Positions 21,201-32,310 of a DNA stretch of 64,000 nt are shown piece by piece. A program made the translations under genes and the position numbers. Under the pieces are notes generated by a model that did no database searches, was not told the origin of the DNA, and worked only from the letters and a program-made list of their open reading frames with translations. The stretch's first letter is position 1. Each line of letters begins with the position of its first letter. This stretch comes from Vibrio sp. JPW-9-11-11 (GTDB lineage: Bacteria; Pseudomonadota; Gammaproteobacteria; Enterobacterales; Vibrionaceae), in assembly GCF_013369335.1 (NCBI RefSeq), contig NZ_SZQJ01000001.1, positions 122,673 through 186,672 on the forward strand, read 5' to 3'.

Positions 21201-21706
21201 TGTTGGGGCATCAAATCACCATGCGCTCCTGGCCAGGAAAAGGCAGTGTATTTTCCATTACATTGACGCGCGGTGAAAAAGCTGTCGCCCCGGTAAAAGC
21301 TGTACAGTCCGCTAGTGTGTCTGATCTCAGTCATCTTAAGGTGTTATGTGTCGACAATGAACAAGACATTTTGGTGGGAATGGAGAATTTGCTCGGTCGC
21401 TGGGGGTGTCAGGTGCGTACCGCGGTTGACCTTGTTTCGACGTTGCAGCAAATCGATGAGCAGTGGAGTCCTGATGTTATCTTATCCGATTATCGCTTGG
21501 ATCATGGCCGGACAGGTCTCGAGGTGTTGCAGCAGTGTCGATTGCGCATGGGAGGTAGCTTTATTGGGGTGATCATCAGCGCCGATCGAACCGATGATAT
21601 GCTTGATGGGATTAAGTCGAATGGATTTAGCTTTATCCCCAAACCGGTTAAGCCACTTAAGTTGAGAGCGGTATTAAATCGTGTAGAGAGGCAGATCGCT
21701 GAGTAA
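18260..21706 (+). CDS. crbS: CrbS-type sodium/solute symporter-histidine kinase-receiver hybrid
   Basis: This 1148-residue protein joins an N-terminal SSS (SLC5-like) symporter of about 13 membrane spans (residues 1 to about 500), a PAS domain (about 625-755, HIGQGIAVVDKQLRLVAWN), a coiled coil, a histidine kinase with the phosphorylated His798 in AVSHDLMQPLN and ATP lid DNGMGID / GLGLGLAISKG, and a C-terminal receiver with Asp1077 in LSDYRLD. This is the architecture of CrbS, which controls acs and the acetate switch in Vibrio cholerae. The response regulator CrbR is not nearby. Start: ATG with AAGGA six bases upstream. Confidence 0.9.
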   Translation: MQGWLVITVSLLYLGLLFVIAWYGDKRHSWLAKWRPWVYSLSIAVYCTSWTFYGTVGQASSNPWSFLPIYIAPILVFTLGWRILARLILTAKREHITSIADFIAARYGKSQGLAVVVTLIAVAGILPYIALQLRGITMGLEIIAPELSVQFEGSGFDVSWFVVLALAMFTMLFGTRHIDNTEHHRGMMMAIAFESIIKLVAFLAVGLFILFLALKRTDVELFEVAQQTYQSPNFPTLLIHTVLTMLAILCLPRQFHTMVVENERAQDLHTARWLFPVYLILMGLFVLPIAWVGQALLTDASPDTYVISLPMAVGAQDVALLAFLGGTSAASGMVIVSTIALAIMVSNDLVMPLLLRRMRLSQRTHRHFSGLLLVIRRGLILLLLLGAWGFYQALGSIHSLSAIGFLSFAAITQFAPALIGGMYWRQGNRKGVYVGLAVGFTLWLVTLMSQTDMLAGSAENNFLLWMITPPAWLQALDVTNSDWGIVLSVTLNTLCYLLVSSMTRASLSERLQSASFVGTPLPESENMSLYQSRVTVGELEMLASRFVGRQRVRSAFRQYWQQQRETLMPNQQAPSTLIRHTERVLAGVFGASSAKLVLTSALQGRNMQLEEVATIVDEASELYDFSRGLLQGAIEHIGQGIAVVDKQLRLVAWNQRYLELFTFPAGLIQVGRPIADVIRHNAECGLCGPGDPEEHVRRRVYHLEQGTRHTSSRVRPDGRVIEVQGNPMPGGGFVMSFTDITVFRDAEQALKDANETLEERVKERTQELEQLNKKLVSATQRSEQESQSKSRFLAAVSHDLMQPLNAARLFASSLSEVAREPETRQLSQHIESALGAAEDLIGDLLDISRLESGKLDVHVHGFAINDVLANLNAEFSALAKQQGIEFSMIPSQLIVESDPKLLRRVVQNFLTNAFRYNPKGKVVLGVRRVSGQARIDVWDNGMGIDEDKQQEIFEEFNRGSQVRSDQGLGLGLAISKGIAHVLGHQITMRSWPGKGSVFSITLTRGEKAVAPVKAVQSASVSDLSHLKVLCVDNEQDILVGMENLLGRWGCQVRTAVDLVSTLQQIDEQWSPDVILSDYRLDHGRTGLEVLQQCRLRMGGSFIGVIISADRTDDMLDGIKSNGFSFIPKPVKPLKLRAVLNRVERQIAE

Positions 21707-21710
21707 ATAA

Positions 21711-21740
21711 AAAAGGGTTGACCAAAACGTCAACCCTTTG
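21711..21740. terminator. Bidirectional terminator between crbS and aphA
   Basis: An 11-bp perfect stem (AAAGGGTTGAC and its complement, six-base loop) is flanked by A-rich and T-rich ends and separates two converging genes. Confidence 0.9.
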
Positions 21741-21763
21741 TGGTTTACTGCTTAGTGTGTCAC

Positions 21764-22303
21764 TTATGCGAGTGCGTCCAGTTCAGTTAAAACTTCTTGA
21801 GCCCACTCAATCCAAGCTTGGCGTAGCAATAAGTTTCTGCGTAGTGTTAAACGCTCTAAACGCTGCTGTTTGTCTAGCATCGCTGTGGTTGGGTAATAAG
21901 CGTTTTCGATTTCTTGGTAGTGGCTCACTAGCTTACGTGACTCTTCGACTAGCTCTACCAGTTGAGTTCGGTACGGCTGAGAAGGTTGAACAGCACAAGC
22001 CATCAGTTTTGCCGAGAACTCATCACGCACGGTTGGGTGTGCTGTGGGTTGATCGAACCATTCACCGAGTGCGACACGACCTGCATCGGTAATCGAGTAA
22101 ACTTTACGGTCTGGTTTGCCTTCTTGAGGTTCAAGGACGCAAGTAACTAGGTTATTTTGAGCCATTTTATTTAGCTCACGATAGACTTGCTGGTGGCTCG
22201 CTTTCCAAAAATAGCCGATGGTGGCGGAAAATTCTTTAGTGATGTCGTACCCGGTCGCATCGCGGGTGCTTAAAACAGTTAAAATAACGTGTGGTAATGA
22301 CAT
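21764..22303 (-). CDS. aphA: AphA, PadR-family quorum-sensing and virulence regulator
   Basis: AphA, 179 residues, is the master regulator of low cell density in vibrios and activates virulence genes in Vibrio cholerae. The protein begins MSLPHVILTVLSTRDATGYD, then a winged helix (FWKASHQQVYRELNKM), wing residues EPQEGKPDRKVYSIT and a C-terminal dimerisation coiled coil, and resembles Vibrio AphA along its whole length. ATG 22303 gives exactly the family length; an upstream in-frame Met at 22324 would add seven residues. The long leader upstream carries hairpins and a possible Qrr pairing site. Its position next to ppc matches other vibrios. Confidence 0.97.
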   Translation of the reverse strand: MSLPHVILTVLSTRDATGYDITKEFSATIGYFWKASHQQVYRELNKMAQNNLVTCVLEPQEGKPDRKVYSITDAGRVALGEWFDQPTAHPTVRDEFSAKLMACAVQPSQPYRTQLVELVEESRKLVSHYQEIENAYYPTTAMLDKQQRLERLTLRRNLLLRQAWIEWAQEVLTELDALA

Positions 22304-22671
22304 GTCTTCAATCCAAATGGTCAATAAACTACAAAATTAACCACTTATTACTGTCGTGCTTCTTTAGGCACTGATCATCAGTAGTACAAGTGGCACCAAC
22401 AAAGTTGGTCATGTCACCTTATAAAGCCGTGTTTATCACCTAGGATCGATAATTGAATTATCGAAGGATTGTGGCGTGTAGATTTTATGTTGATGCCACA
22501 ATGGTCGAGTAGTATATCTAAATAATAAGCATAAAGTAGAATAGATGGACAAAATAGCCCAAAAAACTGATAAAACTCTCAATTAAATTTTTAGTTTAGT
22601 TTTTTGTATTGTTGTGTGGTGCTAATTGTCTTTTTTGAAGTGGTATTAACTAGGTGGGAAAGGTGTGATAA
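22304..22671 (-). promoter_or_regulatory. aphA upstream/leader region with palindromes and hairpins
   Basis: No gene is seen here. The notable elements are a hairpin ACCAAC-AAA-GTTGGT (22395-22409), a stretch TCACCTAG (22436-22443) that reads CUAGGUGA on the aphA transcript and is complementary to the conserved core of Qrr sRNAs as I recall it, a perfect 19-nt palindrome (22446-22464) and an 8-bp inverted repeat ATTGTGGC / GCCACAAT (22468-22475 and 22495-22502). In vibrios aphA is repressed by HapR/LuxR and activated by Qrr sRNAs. Which element serves which factor is inference. Confidence 0.5.
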
Positions 22672-22700
22672 GAAGGTTGATGCCTAAGCATCAACCTTTC
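22672..22700 (-). terminator. Terminator-like hairpin after ppc
   Basis: An 11-bp perfect stem (AAGGTTGATGC, loop CTAA) lies 11 bp downstream of the ppc stop. The T tract on the minus strand is weak (CTTCTTATC). Confidence 0.7.
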
Positions 22701-22710
22701 TGTTGAGGAT

Positions 22711-25344
22711 TTAACCTGTATTTCGCATGCCCGCGGCGATACCTGCGATGGTGACCATCAAGGCTTCCTCTAACTCGGGGGAAGCCGCGTCACTCTGACG
22801 AGTGCGGAAGAGCAGCTCTGCTTGCAGCATGTTCAATGGCTCTACGTAGATGTTACGCAAACGAATCGACTCTTGGCCCCAAGGGTCGCTTTGCATCAAG
22901 TTCTCGTTGTTCTCGACGTTCAATACCGCCTTGATGTCTTTTTGCAGTTGCGCGCGTAGACGATCACCCAGAGGCAGCAGTTTTGGCTCGACCAGACGCT
23001 CATCGTAGTAACGCGAGATCTCCATATTACACTTGGTGTAAACCATCTCCAGCATACCTAAGCGAGTAGAGAAGAACGGCCATTCTCGACACATTTCCTC
23101 TAACAGTGCTTGATGCCCCTTATCGATAGAGTATTGGATGGCTTCCCCTGCACCTAACCATGCTGGCAGTACCAAACGGTTTTGGCTCCACGAGAAGATC
23201 CACGGAATGGCTCGCAAACTCTCGACACCACCATTCGGGTTACGTTTTGCTGGGCGAGAGCCGAGCGGCAATTTACCCAACTCTAGTTCTGGCGTAGCTT
23301 GACGGAAGTAAGGGACGAAATCTGGCTCGCCGCGTACGACATTGCGGTACGATTCACAGCTGACTTCAGACAGCACGTTCATCAGATCTCGCCACTCTTG
23401 TTTTGGCTCTGGTGGTGGCAGTAGGTTAGCTTCCAGAATGGCACTGGCGTAAAGATTGAAGCTATTGACCGCAACTTCTGGTAATCCAAGCTTGAAGCGA
23501 ATCATTTCCCCCTGCTCGGTAACACGTAATCCGCCTTTCAAACTCTTTGGTGGCTGAGATAAAAGCGCAGCGTGTGCTGGTGCACCACCACGACCAATAG
23601 TGCCGCCTCGACCGTGGAACAACGTTAGCTCGACGCCTTCTTCTTCAGCGACTTTAACTAAAGCGTCCATCGCATGGTATTGCGCCCAGCCTGCCGACAT
23701 AACCCCTGCATCTTTGGCAGAATCCGAGTAGCCGATCATCACCATCTGATGGTTTTGGATAAAGCCACGGTAGAGGTCAATACCCATCAATTGTTTGATC
23801 ACCGCTTCGGCGTTATTAAGATCGTCTAATGTCTCGAACAGTGGGCATACATCCATACGATAAGGACAGCCCGCTTCTTGCAGCAGCAAGTGTACCGCGA
23901 GCACATCAGAGGCGGTGCGCGCCATCGAAATCACATAAGCGCCAAATGCTTCGCGTGGTTGAGCGGCGATGATTTTACAGGTATCAAGCACCTCTTGAAC
24001 GGGTTCTGACGGCTGCCAGTCACGTGGGAGTAGCGGTCGTTTCGATGCTAGCTCGTTGGTTAAGAAAGCGATCTTATCTTGCTCGCTCCACTGGTCGTAA
24101 TCACCGATACCTAGGTAGCGAGTGAGCTCAGATAGGACATCCGAATGGCGTGTACTCTCTTGGCGGATATCGAGGCGAACCAAGTGGACACCAAACGCTT
24201 TAATGCGACGCAGGGTATCGAGCAGTGAACCGTCAGCAATAATGCCCATGCCGCATTCGTGCAGCGATTGGTAACACGCGTAGAGTGGTTCCCATAACTG
24301 CTCAACACGTTGCAGTGGCGCTTTAACAGCTAGTTTTTGACCGAGAATTTTAGCGTCAAGAATCTCTTTGGTTTCGCTCAGTAGTGCACGCAGCTCTTTC
24401 AATACCGCGCGATACGGTTCGTGTTGGTCTTCACCGGCAAGCGCACGAACGGTGTCGTTGCATTGCGTCATCGACAGTTCATTGACCAGTTCGTTGATGT
24501 CGCCGAGATAGAGGTCCGCGGCTTTCCAGCGAGACAAAAGCAGTACTTCACGAGTGATGGTGTGGGTAACAAATGGGTTACCGTCGCGGTCGCCGCCCAT
24601 CCAAGATGAGAAGTGCACAGGGCGCGCATCAATCGGCAGCCCTTCGCCAAGATACCCTTCTAGGCGCTCATCCAGCTCACGTAAGAAGTCAGGTACCGCT
24701 TCCCATAGTGAGTTCTCAACCACAGCGAAGCCCCATTTGGCTTCATCAAGTGGGGTTGGACGCTGTTGGCGGATCGTATCTGAATGCCAACTCTGAGCAA
24801 TGAGTTGCTCTAGACGGCGCTCGGTTTTTTGTCGTTCTTTCGCAGAAAGATCGCCCAGCTCAAGCTTAGACAGACACTTATTGATCTTAACCAGCTTGTG
24901 AATCATGGTACGACGCGTGATTTCGGTCGGGTGAGCGGTCAACACCAGTTCGATGTTCAAATCGCGAACCGCTTGAGCGGTATCCAGTTTACTGATGTTG
25001 TTTTTGCCAAGTTTGGCAAACAAGGTGTTGATGGCGTCTGGTTCACACACATGCGCATCGCAATGGCGCGAAATGGTGTGGTATTGCTCTGCCATATTGG
25101 TCAGATTGAGAAACTGGTTGAAGGCATGAGCAACCGGTGTGAGCTGATCATTAGGCAGGCTCTTGATTTCCTCAATCAAGCTTTCGCGGTCTTGTTGATT
25201 GCCTGCGAGTGCCGATTTGGAGAGTTTACGAATGGTTTCTACTTTCTCCAGAAGTACCTCACCATGAGCGTCCTTGATGGTGTTGCCGAGCAAATGCCCC
25301 AGCATGCTGACATTGCTTCTGAGCGCAGAGTATTTCTCGTTCAT
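22711..25344 (-). CDS. ppc: Phosphoenolpyruvate carboxylase
   Basis: Ppc, 877 residues from the family start [16 protein letters not shown], carboxylates phosphoenolpyruvate to oxaloacetate, refilling the citric acid cycle. Conserved catalytic parts are [13 protein letters not shown] near residue 130, [10 protein letters not shown], and the glycine loop [14 protein letters not shown]. The C-terminus ends [13 protein letters not shown], typical of the enterobacterial allosteric enzyme. The longer frame beginning at 25377 is less likely: ATG 25344 has AGGA at good spacing. Several long opposite-strand frames, for example at 24829-25362, are shadows of this gene. Confidence 0.98.
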   Translation of the reverse strand: MNEKYSALRSNVSMLGHLLGNTIKDAHGEVLLEKVETIRKLSKSALAGNQQDRESLIEEIKSLPNDQLTPVAHAFNQFLNLTNMAEQYHTISRHCDAHVCEPDAINTLFAKLGKNNISKLDTAQAVRDLNIELVLTAHPTEITRRTMIHKLVKINKCLSKLELGDLSAKERQKTERRLEQLIAQSWHSDTIRQQRPTPLDEAKWGFAVVENSLWEAVPDFLRELDERLEGYLGEGLPIDARPVHFSSWMGGDRDGNPFVTHTITREVLLLSRWKAADLYLGDINELVNELSMTQCNDTVRALAGEDQHEPYRAVLKELRALLSETKEILDAKILGQKLAVKAPLQRVEQLWEPLYACYQSLHECGMGIIADGSLLDTLRRIKAFGVHLVRLDIRQESTRHSDVLSELTRYLGIGDYDQWSEQDKIAFLTNELASKRPLLPRDWQPSEPVQEVLDTCKIIAAQPREAFGAYVISMARTASDVLAVHLLLQEAGCPYRMDVCPLFETLDDLNNAEAVIKQLMGIDLYRGFIQNHQMVMIGYSDSAKDAGVMSAGWAQYHAMDALVKVAEEEGVELTLFHGRGGTIGRGGAPAHAALLSQPPKSLKGGLRVTEQGEMIRFKLGLPEVAVNSFNLYASAILEANLLPPPEPKQEWRDLMNVLSEVSCESYRNVVRGEPDFVPYFRQATPELELGKLPLGSRPAKRNPNGGVESLRAIPWIFSWSQNRLVLPAWLGAGEAIQYSIDKGHQALLEEMCREWPFFSTRLGMLEMVYTKCNMEISRYYDERLVEPKLLPLGDRLRAQLQKDIKAVLNVENNENLMQSDPWGQESIRLRNIYVEPLNMLQAELLFRTRQSDAASPELEEALMVTIAGIAAGMRNTG

Positions 25345-25576
25345 TATCATCCTGCCTTGTAAAAAAATTACATCCAATGTTCCTTGTTAGATAGACAATC
25401 TAGCGAAAAATGTCGCAGCGAGTCAAATACTGTAGGCTAAGTTTGCAAATATTGTGCAAGTGAATGTAACGCATTGCATGTCATGATAATGACTAAATAT
25501 GTTGAAATTTTATTACAGAATCGGATTTCACACTTGGTGACTGCCTTGCTCTTAAATCGAACCGCGGTTGACAATC

Positions 25577-25607
25577 AAAAAGGGTTGGCGCTAGGCACCA
25601 ACCCTTA
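25577..25607 (-). terminator. Terminator of argE
   Basis: AGGGTTGG pairs with CCAACCCT around a partly paired centre. On the minus strand it ends in a TTTTTGATT tail. Confidence 0.85.
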
Positions 25608-25629
25608 CCACTGCGTTATTCTTGGGTGG

Positions 25630-26766
25630 CTAGAAACAATACTTATGCATGGCTTTGGCCAGCACGTCGATCGTCGGGTCAATAAACTCAAATGCGAGGA
25701 ACTCGTCAGGCTGGTGAGCTTGATCAATTGAGCCGGGGCCGAGGACCAAAGTCGGGCATAACTGCTGAAGGAAAGGGGCTTCGGTGCAGTAGTTGACGGT
25801 TTGCGACTCGACGCCGCATATTTCCTCGACGCCGCAAATAAAAGGGTGGTCGTGCTGACACTCATAGCCCGGGATCGGCTCATGCAGTGGTGTGATAGCT
25901 AAGCGCCCTGGCCATTTGGCTTCCACCTCTTTGAGCGCACCGCGCAGCATATTGTCCAAGCCATCCAAACTGATGCCAGGCAGAGGGCGTACGTCGTAGT
26001 GTAGTTCACAGCAACCACAAATACGGTTGGCGCTGTCACCACCGTGAATATGACCAAGGTTAAGGGTGGGGCTCGGAATGGCAAAGCCTGGGTGGTGGTA
26101 CTCTTTGATCAGTTTGTCGCGCAGCTGCATCAGAGCGAACAGCACCTCGTGCATAATTTCTATCGCATTCACTCCAAGTGCAGGATCCGACGAGTGGCCT
26201 GATTTTCCCGTTACTCGGACCGCATTGGCTACGTGGCCTTTGTGGCCACGAATCGGCACCAGACTGGTGGGTTCACCAATAATGCAGTAGTCCGGTTTGA
26301 ACGGAGCGGTGTCGGTGAAATGACGTGCACCGAGCATGGTGGTCTCTTCATCGCAGGTGGCCAATATGTATAGAGGTTTGGTCTGCTGACTCCAATCGAC
26401 TTTCTTCACCGCTTCAATAATAAAAGCAAAGAAACCTTTCATATCGGCGGTGCCTAAACCGTAAAAACGGTTGTTGGCTTCAGTGAGAGCGTGGGGCTCA
26501 TAGGTCCAACGTCCTTGGTCAAACGGCACTGTGTCGCTGTGACCGGCGAGTAATAATCCCCCTTCGCCAGCGCCCTTTTTAGCGATCAAGTTAAATTTGC
26601 CCGTTTCTACTTCGGTTAGATTCACTTCAAAGCCGATGTCCTTTAGCCAGGTGGCCAGCTTTTCAATCACTTGGGCATTGCCTTCATCCCAACTAGGGTC
26701 AGTCGAGCTAATAGAAGAGGTCGAGATTAGGCCGCGGTAGACCTCGAGAAAGCTTGGTAATTGCAT
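25630..26766 (-). CDS. argE: Acetylornithine deacetylase
   Basis: ArgE, 378 residues, an M20-family dizinc hydrolase that removes the acetyl group from N-acetylornithine in the linear arginine pathway. Metal-binding parts are GHSDTVPFD near residues 75-83, [12 protein letters not shown], and [10 protein letters not shown] with the catalytic Glu. It is transcribed away from argCBGH across a 154-bp gap with ArgR-like boxes, the same divergent arrangement as in Escherichia coli. The presence of ArgE and the ArgH-acetyltransferase fusion imply that N-acetylglutamate is made anew rather than recycled by an ornithine acetyltransferase. Confidence 0.97.
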   Translation of the reverse strand: MQLPSFLEVYRGLISTSSISSTDPSWDEGNAQVIEKLATWLKDIGFEVNLTEVETGKFNLIAKKGAGEGGLLLAGHSDTVPFDQGRWTYEPHALTEANNRFYGLGTADMKGFFAFIIEAVKKVDWSQQTKPLYILATCDEETTMLGARHFTDTAPFKPDYCIIGEPTSLVPIRGHKGHVANAVRVTGKSGHSSDPALGVNAIEIMHEVLFALMQLRDKLIKEYHHPGFAIPSPTLNLGHIHGGDSANRICGCCELHYDVRPLPGISLDGLDNMLRGALKEVEAKWPGRLAITPLHEPIPGYECQHDHPFICGVEEICGVESQTVNYCTEAPFLQQLCPTLVLGPGSIDQAHQPDEFLAFEFIDPTIDVLAKAMHKYCF

Positions 26767-26832
26767 AATTAGTTTACATTCCCTGTTGACAGATTTCGGT
26801 TAAGAAGGTAAAACACATATTAAATCACTTTT

Positions 26833-26872
26833 ATTGAATAAAAAACCAATAAAGGGCGAATAATTTAAATTA
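26833..26872. promoter_or_regulatory. Candidate tandem ARG boxes between argE and argC
   Basis: Two imperfect ArgR boxes, starting TATTGAATAAAA at 26833 and GGCGAATAATTT at 26855, are 22 bp apart (the known tandem spacing is about 21). Matches to TGAATwwwwATTCA are partial in the right half-sites. Confidence 0.45.
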
Positions 26873-26920
26873 ATAGTCACTATGTGAGTGGCGATTTTGA
26901 GTCAAAAATGGATGTCTGAG

Positions 26921-27925
26921 ATGCTTAAAACCACAATCATCGGCGCAAGCGGATACACCGGAGCTGAACTGGCTCTGATGGTGCACAAACACTCAAAGCT
27001 TACGCTAACAGGTTTGTATGTGTCCGCCAACAGTGTTGATGCTGGGAAAGATATCTCGCAGTTGCACGGCAAATTGGCAGGGCAGCTTTCTCATACGGTC
27101 GAAGCACTAACCGACGCGACTCGCGTTGCCAAGCAGTGTGATGTGGTGTTTTTGGCCACGGCACACGAAGTGAGCCACGACTTAGCCCCGATCTTTTTAG
27201 AACATGGATGCCAAGTCTTCGACTTATCAGGTGCGTTTCGTGTCCAGCAAGATGGTTTCTATAGTGAATTCTATGGTTTTGAACATCAGCACGCTGGTTG
27301 GTTAGACCAAGCAGAATATGGTTTAGCTGAGTGGAATAGTGAAGGGATCAAACAGAGTGGCTTGATTGCGGTACCTGGCTGTTACCCAACCGCTTCGCAA
27401 CTGGCTATTAAACCTCTGCTCAATCAAGGGTTGATTGATACCCAGCAATGGCCGGTCATTAACGCAACCAGCGGTGTATCTGGCGCAGGGCGTAAAGCTT
27501 CAATGACCAATAGTTTTTGCGAAGTGAGCTTGCAGCCTTATGGCGTGTTTACTCATCGTCACCAACCTGAAATCGCCAGCCACTTGGGGACTCAGGTTAT
27601 TTTTACACCTCACTTAGGCAATTTTAAGCGCGGTATTTTGGCAACGATTACCATGAAGTTGGCGCCGGGCGTGACCGCGGATCAAGTCGCAGCGGCGTTT
27701 AATCAAGCTTATCAAGACAAACCGGCAGTGCGTCTCTTAGCCGATGCATTGCCTAAATTGCAAAATGTTGAAAATACGCCTTTCTGCGATATCGGCTGGA
27801 AGGTTCAAGGTGAGCACATCATCGTAGTCTCTGCGATTGATAACTTACTTAAAGGTGCATCAAGTCAAGCGATGCAATGTTTAAACATCCACTACGGATT
27901 CCCAGAGCTATCTGCTCTTGTGTAG
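26921..27925 (+). CDS. argC: N-acetyl-gamma-glutamyl-phosphate reductase
   Basis: ArgC, 334 residues, reduces N-acetylglutamyl phosphate with NADPH in arginine synthesis. The Rossmann start [17 protein letters not shown] and the catalytic Cys154 in [10 protein letters not shown] are clear. The start MLKTTIIG at 26921 matches the family; upstream in-frame GTG 26888 and ATG 26912 would add short unconserved leaders. It is first in argC-argB-argG, with 24 bp to argB. Confidence 0.96.
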   Translation: MLKTTIIGASGYTGAELALMVHKHSKLTLTGLYVSANSVDAGKDISQLHGKLAGQLSHTVEALTDATRVAKQCDVVFLATAHEVSHDLAPIFLEHGCQVFDLSGAFRVQQDGFYSEFYGFEHQHAGWLDQAEYGLAEWNSEGIKQSGLIAVPGCYPTASQLAIKPLLNQGLIDTQQWPVINATSGVSGAGRKASMTNSFCEVSLQPYGVFTHRHQPEIASHLGTQVIFTPHLGNFKRGILATITMKLAPGVTADQVAAAFNQAYQDKPAVRLLADALPKLQNVENTPFCDIGWKVQGEHIIVVSAIDNLLKGASSQAMQCLNIHYGFPELSALV

Positions 27926-27949
27926 TTAAAGAGCAGCAAGGAACAAGTG

Positions 27950-28744
27950 ATGACAGATAACAATCTTACTCCATTAGTGATCAAATTAGGCGGTGCTGCA
28001 CTGTCGTGTACTGAGACGTTAAGCCAGGTATTTGGCGCGATTGCCCAATACCAAAAGCAAGCTCAGCGACGAATTGTGATCGTCCACGGGGGAGGTTATC
28101 TGGTGGACGATCTGATGGCTCAACTGCAACTTAAAACGGTCAAGAAAGACGGTTTGAGAGTGACGCCGTATGAGCAAATCCCAGTGATAGCGGGAGCCTT
28201 AGCCGGAACAGCCAATAAGATGCTGCAAGGGCAAGCGATTAAAGATGGCCTTAATGCGGTGGGCTTAAGCCTAGCTGATGGTGGCTTGTGTCATGTGCAA
28301 GAGCTCGACCCTGAGCTAGGTGCGGTGGGCAAAGCGACGCCAGGTAATTCAACCGTGTTGCAAGCGATACTCAGTACGGGTGCACTGCCAATAATTAGTT
28401 CGATCGGGCTAACAGAGCAAGGGCAGATGATGAACGTCAATGCGGATCAGGCGGCAGTAGCGGTGGCCGGTGCGCTCGACGCTGAACTGGTTCTGTTATC
28501 CGATGTCAGCGGCGTGTTAGACGGTAAAGGCCACTTAATTAAAAGCCTCGATGAGAAACAGGCGCAGAGCCTAATCAATGGTCATGTGATCACTGATGGG
28601 ATGATTGTCAAAGTCAACGCTGCATTAGAAGCGGCCAATGACTTAGGGCGTCCGATTGAAGTGGCGACATGGCGATACCCAGACAAGCTCGCTGAGCTAT
28701 TTGCTGGGCAAAGCATCGGTACCCAGTTTCTGCCTAAGGCATAA
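27950..28744 (+). CDS. argB: Acetylglutamate kinase
   Basis: ArgB, 264 residues, phosphorylates N-acetylglutamate. The amino-acid-kinase fold is shown by [10 protein letters not shown] near the start, [13 protein letters not shown], and the late [15 protein letters not shown]. The size and lack of an N-terminal extension fit the ArgE-type linear pathway enzyme, which is usually arginine-insensitive. ATG 27950 is chosen over GTG 27947; AAGGA lies just upstream. A 111-bp spacer with a perfect 22-bp palindrome separates it from argG. Confidence 0.97.
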   Translation: MTDNNLTPLVIKLGGAALSCTETLSQVFGAIAQYQKQAQRRIVIVHGGGYLVDDLMAQLQLKTVKKDGLRVTPYEQIPVIAGALAGTANKMLQGQAIKDGLNAVGLSLADGGLCHVQELDPELGAVGKATPGNSTVLQAILSTGALPIISSIGLTEQGQMMNVNADQAAVAVAGALDAELVLLSDVSGVLDGKGHLIKSLDEKQAQSLINGHVITDGMIVKVNAALEAANDLGRPIEVATWRYPDKLAELFAGQSIGTQFLPKA

Positions 28745-28761
28745 AGTAACACCCCATTTCG

Positions 28762-28783
28762 CGTTAGCGCCATGGCGCTAACG
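28762..28783. repeat. Perfect 22-bp palindrome in the argB-argG spacer
   Basis: The sequence runs CGTTAGCGCCA and then its exact complement, with an NcoI-like CCATGG core. There is no T tract, so termination is unlikely; an mRNA-protecting hairpin or a protein site are both possible. Confidence 0.8.
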
Positions 28784-28855
28784 ACACAGATTAAACATAG
28801 GAAGTACCCGTAGCACTGACCGCCAAGCGCAGCGCCGGGATTTGGAGAAAAGAAA

Positions 28856-30070
28856 ATGAGCAAAGTTCAAGTAAATAAAGTAGTTGTCGCATACTCTGGC
28901 GGTCTGGATACCTCAGTGATCATTCCATGGCTGAAAGAAAACTATGACTGTGAAGTCGTGGCCTTCGTTGCCGATGTGGGCCAAGGTGAGGAAGAGCTTA
29001 CCGGCATTGAAGAGAAAGCAAAAGCATCCGGCGCCTCTGAGTGTTATATCGCCGACTTGAAAGAAGAGATGGTGGCCGATTACATCTACCCGACACTAAA
29101 AACCGGTGCTTACTACGAAGGTAAGTACTTACTAGGCACCTCAATGGCGCGCCCTATTATTGCTAAAGCCCAGGTTGAAGTTGCACGTAAGGTTGGCGCT
29201 GATGCTTTATGTCATGGTTGTACCGGTAAAGGAAACGACCAAGTGCGTTTCGAAGGTGCCTTTGCAGCTCTTGCCCCGGATCTGCATGTGATTGCGCCTT
29301 GGCGTGAGTGGGACCTAGTGAGCCGTGAAGAGTGTCTCGATTACCTTGCGGAGCGCAACATTCCTTGTACAGCATCGTTAACCAAAATATATTCACGTGA
29401 CGCTAACGCATGGCACATCTCTACCGAAGGCGGCGTTTTGGAAGAAACTTGGAATGCGCCAAACGAAGATTGCTGGGCTTGGACGGTTGACCCTGAGCAA
29501 GCGCCGAATGAAGCAGAATACGTAACACTGAAAGTAGAAAAAGGCGAAGTAGTGGCGGTAGACGGAGAAACCATGACTCCGTATAACGCACTGGTTTACC
29601 TAAACGACAAAGGTGCGAAGCACGGTATTGGCCGTATCGATATTGTCGAGAACCGTTTAGTGGGGATGAAGTCTCGTGGTTGTTACGAAACCCCAGGAGG
29701 CACCATTATGATGGAAGCTTTGCGCGCCGTTGAGCAGCTTGTGTTGGATAAAACTGCCTTTGAGTTCCGTGAAGAACTAGGCGTGAAAGCGTCGCACTTA
29801 GTCTACGATGGCCGTTGGTTCACGCCATTGTGTAAGTCTATTTTGGCGGCGTCTGAAGAGCTGGCACAAGATGTAAATGGTGAAGTTGTTGTTAAACTTT
29901 ACAAAGGCATGGCAACGGTGACTCAGAAGCGTTCTGAAAACAGCTTATACTGCGAGCAGTTTGCGACCTTTGGTGAAGACGAAGTATACGATCAGAGCCA
30001 TGCAGAAGGCTTTATCCGTCTTTACTCGCTCTCAAGCCGTATCCGTGCGCTTAACAGCCTGAAGAAATAG
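28856..30070 (+). CDS. argG: Argininosuccinate synthase
   Basis: ArgG, 404 residues, the short bacterial form, condenses citrulline and aspartate with ATP. The PP-loop [16 protein letters not shown] at about 10-25 binds ATP. The segments [13 protein letters not shown] and [14 protein letters not shown] are characteristic. An AGAAAAGAAA purine-rich stretch precedes the ATG. It is followed by a strong terminator, so argH behind it has its own promoter here. Confidence 0.98.
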   Translation: MSKVQVNKVVVAYSGGLDTSVIIPWLKENYDCEVVAFVADVGQGEEELTGIEEKAKASGASECYIADLKEEMVADYIYPTLKTGAYYEGKYLLGTSMARPIIAKAQVEVARKVGADALCHGCTGKGNDQVRFEGAFAALAPDLHVIAPWREWDLVSREECLDYLAERNIPCTASLTKIYSRDANAWHISTEGGVLEETWNAPNEDCWAWTVDPEQAPNEAEYVTLKVEKGEVVAVDGETMTPYNALVYLNDKGAKHGIGRIDIVENRLVGMKSRGCYETPGGTIMMEALRAVEQLVLDKTAFEFREELGVKASHLVYDGRWFTPLCKSILAASEELAQDVNGEVVVKLYKGMATVTQKRSENSLYCEQFATFGEDEVYDQSHAEGFIRLYSLSSRIRALNSLKK

Positions 30071-30090
30071 TCAAACAGCTGATAAATTAT

Positions 30091-30122
30091 AAAAGCCCAC
30101 TTGCTGTGCAAGTGGGCTTTTT
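30091..30122 (+). terminator. Terminator of the argCBG operon
   Basis: A 13-bp perfect stem (AAAGCCCACTTGC, loop TGT, complement) is followed by five T. Confidence 0.94.
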
Positions 30123-30159
30123 CTATTTGGTCTAAGTGGCGGAAGCTCAAAATATTTCT

Positions 30160-30198
30160 CATGAATAAATATGTAGAAATAATGAATTAATACTTTAT
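30160..30198 (+). promoter_or_regulatory. Candidate tandem ARG boxes upstream of argH
   Basis: Two boxes, each with the core ATGAAT (30161 and 30182), lie exactly 21 bp apart, the spacing of tandem ArgR sites. The first reads TGAATAAATATGTA and the second TGAATTAATACTTT, against the consensus TGAATwwwwATTCA. They lie just upstream of the argH promoter elements. Confidence 0.6.
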
Positions 30199-30210
30199 TT
30201 TTGTGCTATT

Positions 30211-30238
30211 TTGCCGTAACTTTGAACCATCATACAAT
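30211..30238 (+). promoter_or_regulatory. Probable argH promoter
   Basis: TTGCCG at 30211-30216 and TACAAT at 30233-30238 are separated by 16 bases. A small perfect palindrome (CTGGATT C AATCCAG, 30240-30254) follows at the probable transcription start. Confidence 0.55.
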
Positions 30239-30260
30239 ACTGGATTCAATCCAGAGTTAA

Positions 30261-32192
<1,932 letters not shown>

Positions 32193-32290
32193 CTGACTGA
32201 ATAAACTAGCGAAGATAAAAAGATCAAAAAAGATCGATTTTATTGGGAACTATTGAGAAAAAGCTCGGTCTATTAAAGTACCACTGCTTT

Positions 32291-32310
32291 TTCTTAGAAG
32301 AATCTAAGAA
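32291..32310 (+). repeat. Small perfect hairpin ahead of the argH terminator
   Basis: TTCTTAGA pairs with TCTAAGAA around AGAA. Its left arm overlaps the right arm of another inverted repeat (AGAAAAAGC at 32256-32264 with GCTTTTTCT at 32286-32294), so the two hairpins exclude each other. Confidence 0.6.

Noticed and set aside
22446..22464. The aphA palindrome as a LuxR/HapR box
   Set aside because: The ATCGAT-like halves are nine bases apart, more than the spacing in the LuxR consensus as I know it, so it is listed only as an unexplained palindrome.
24829..25362. A 177-codon plus-strand open frame
   Set aside because: It is antisense to the conserved N-terminal part of ppc and resembles no known protein.
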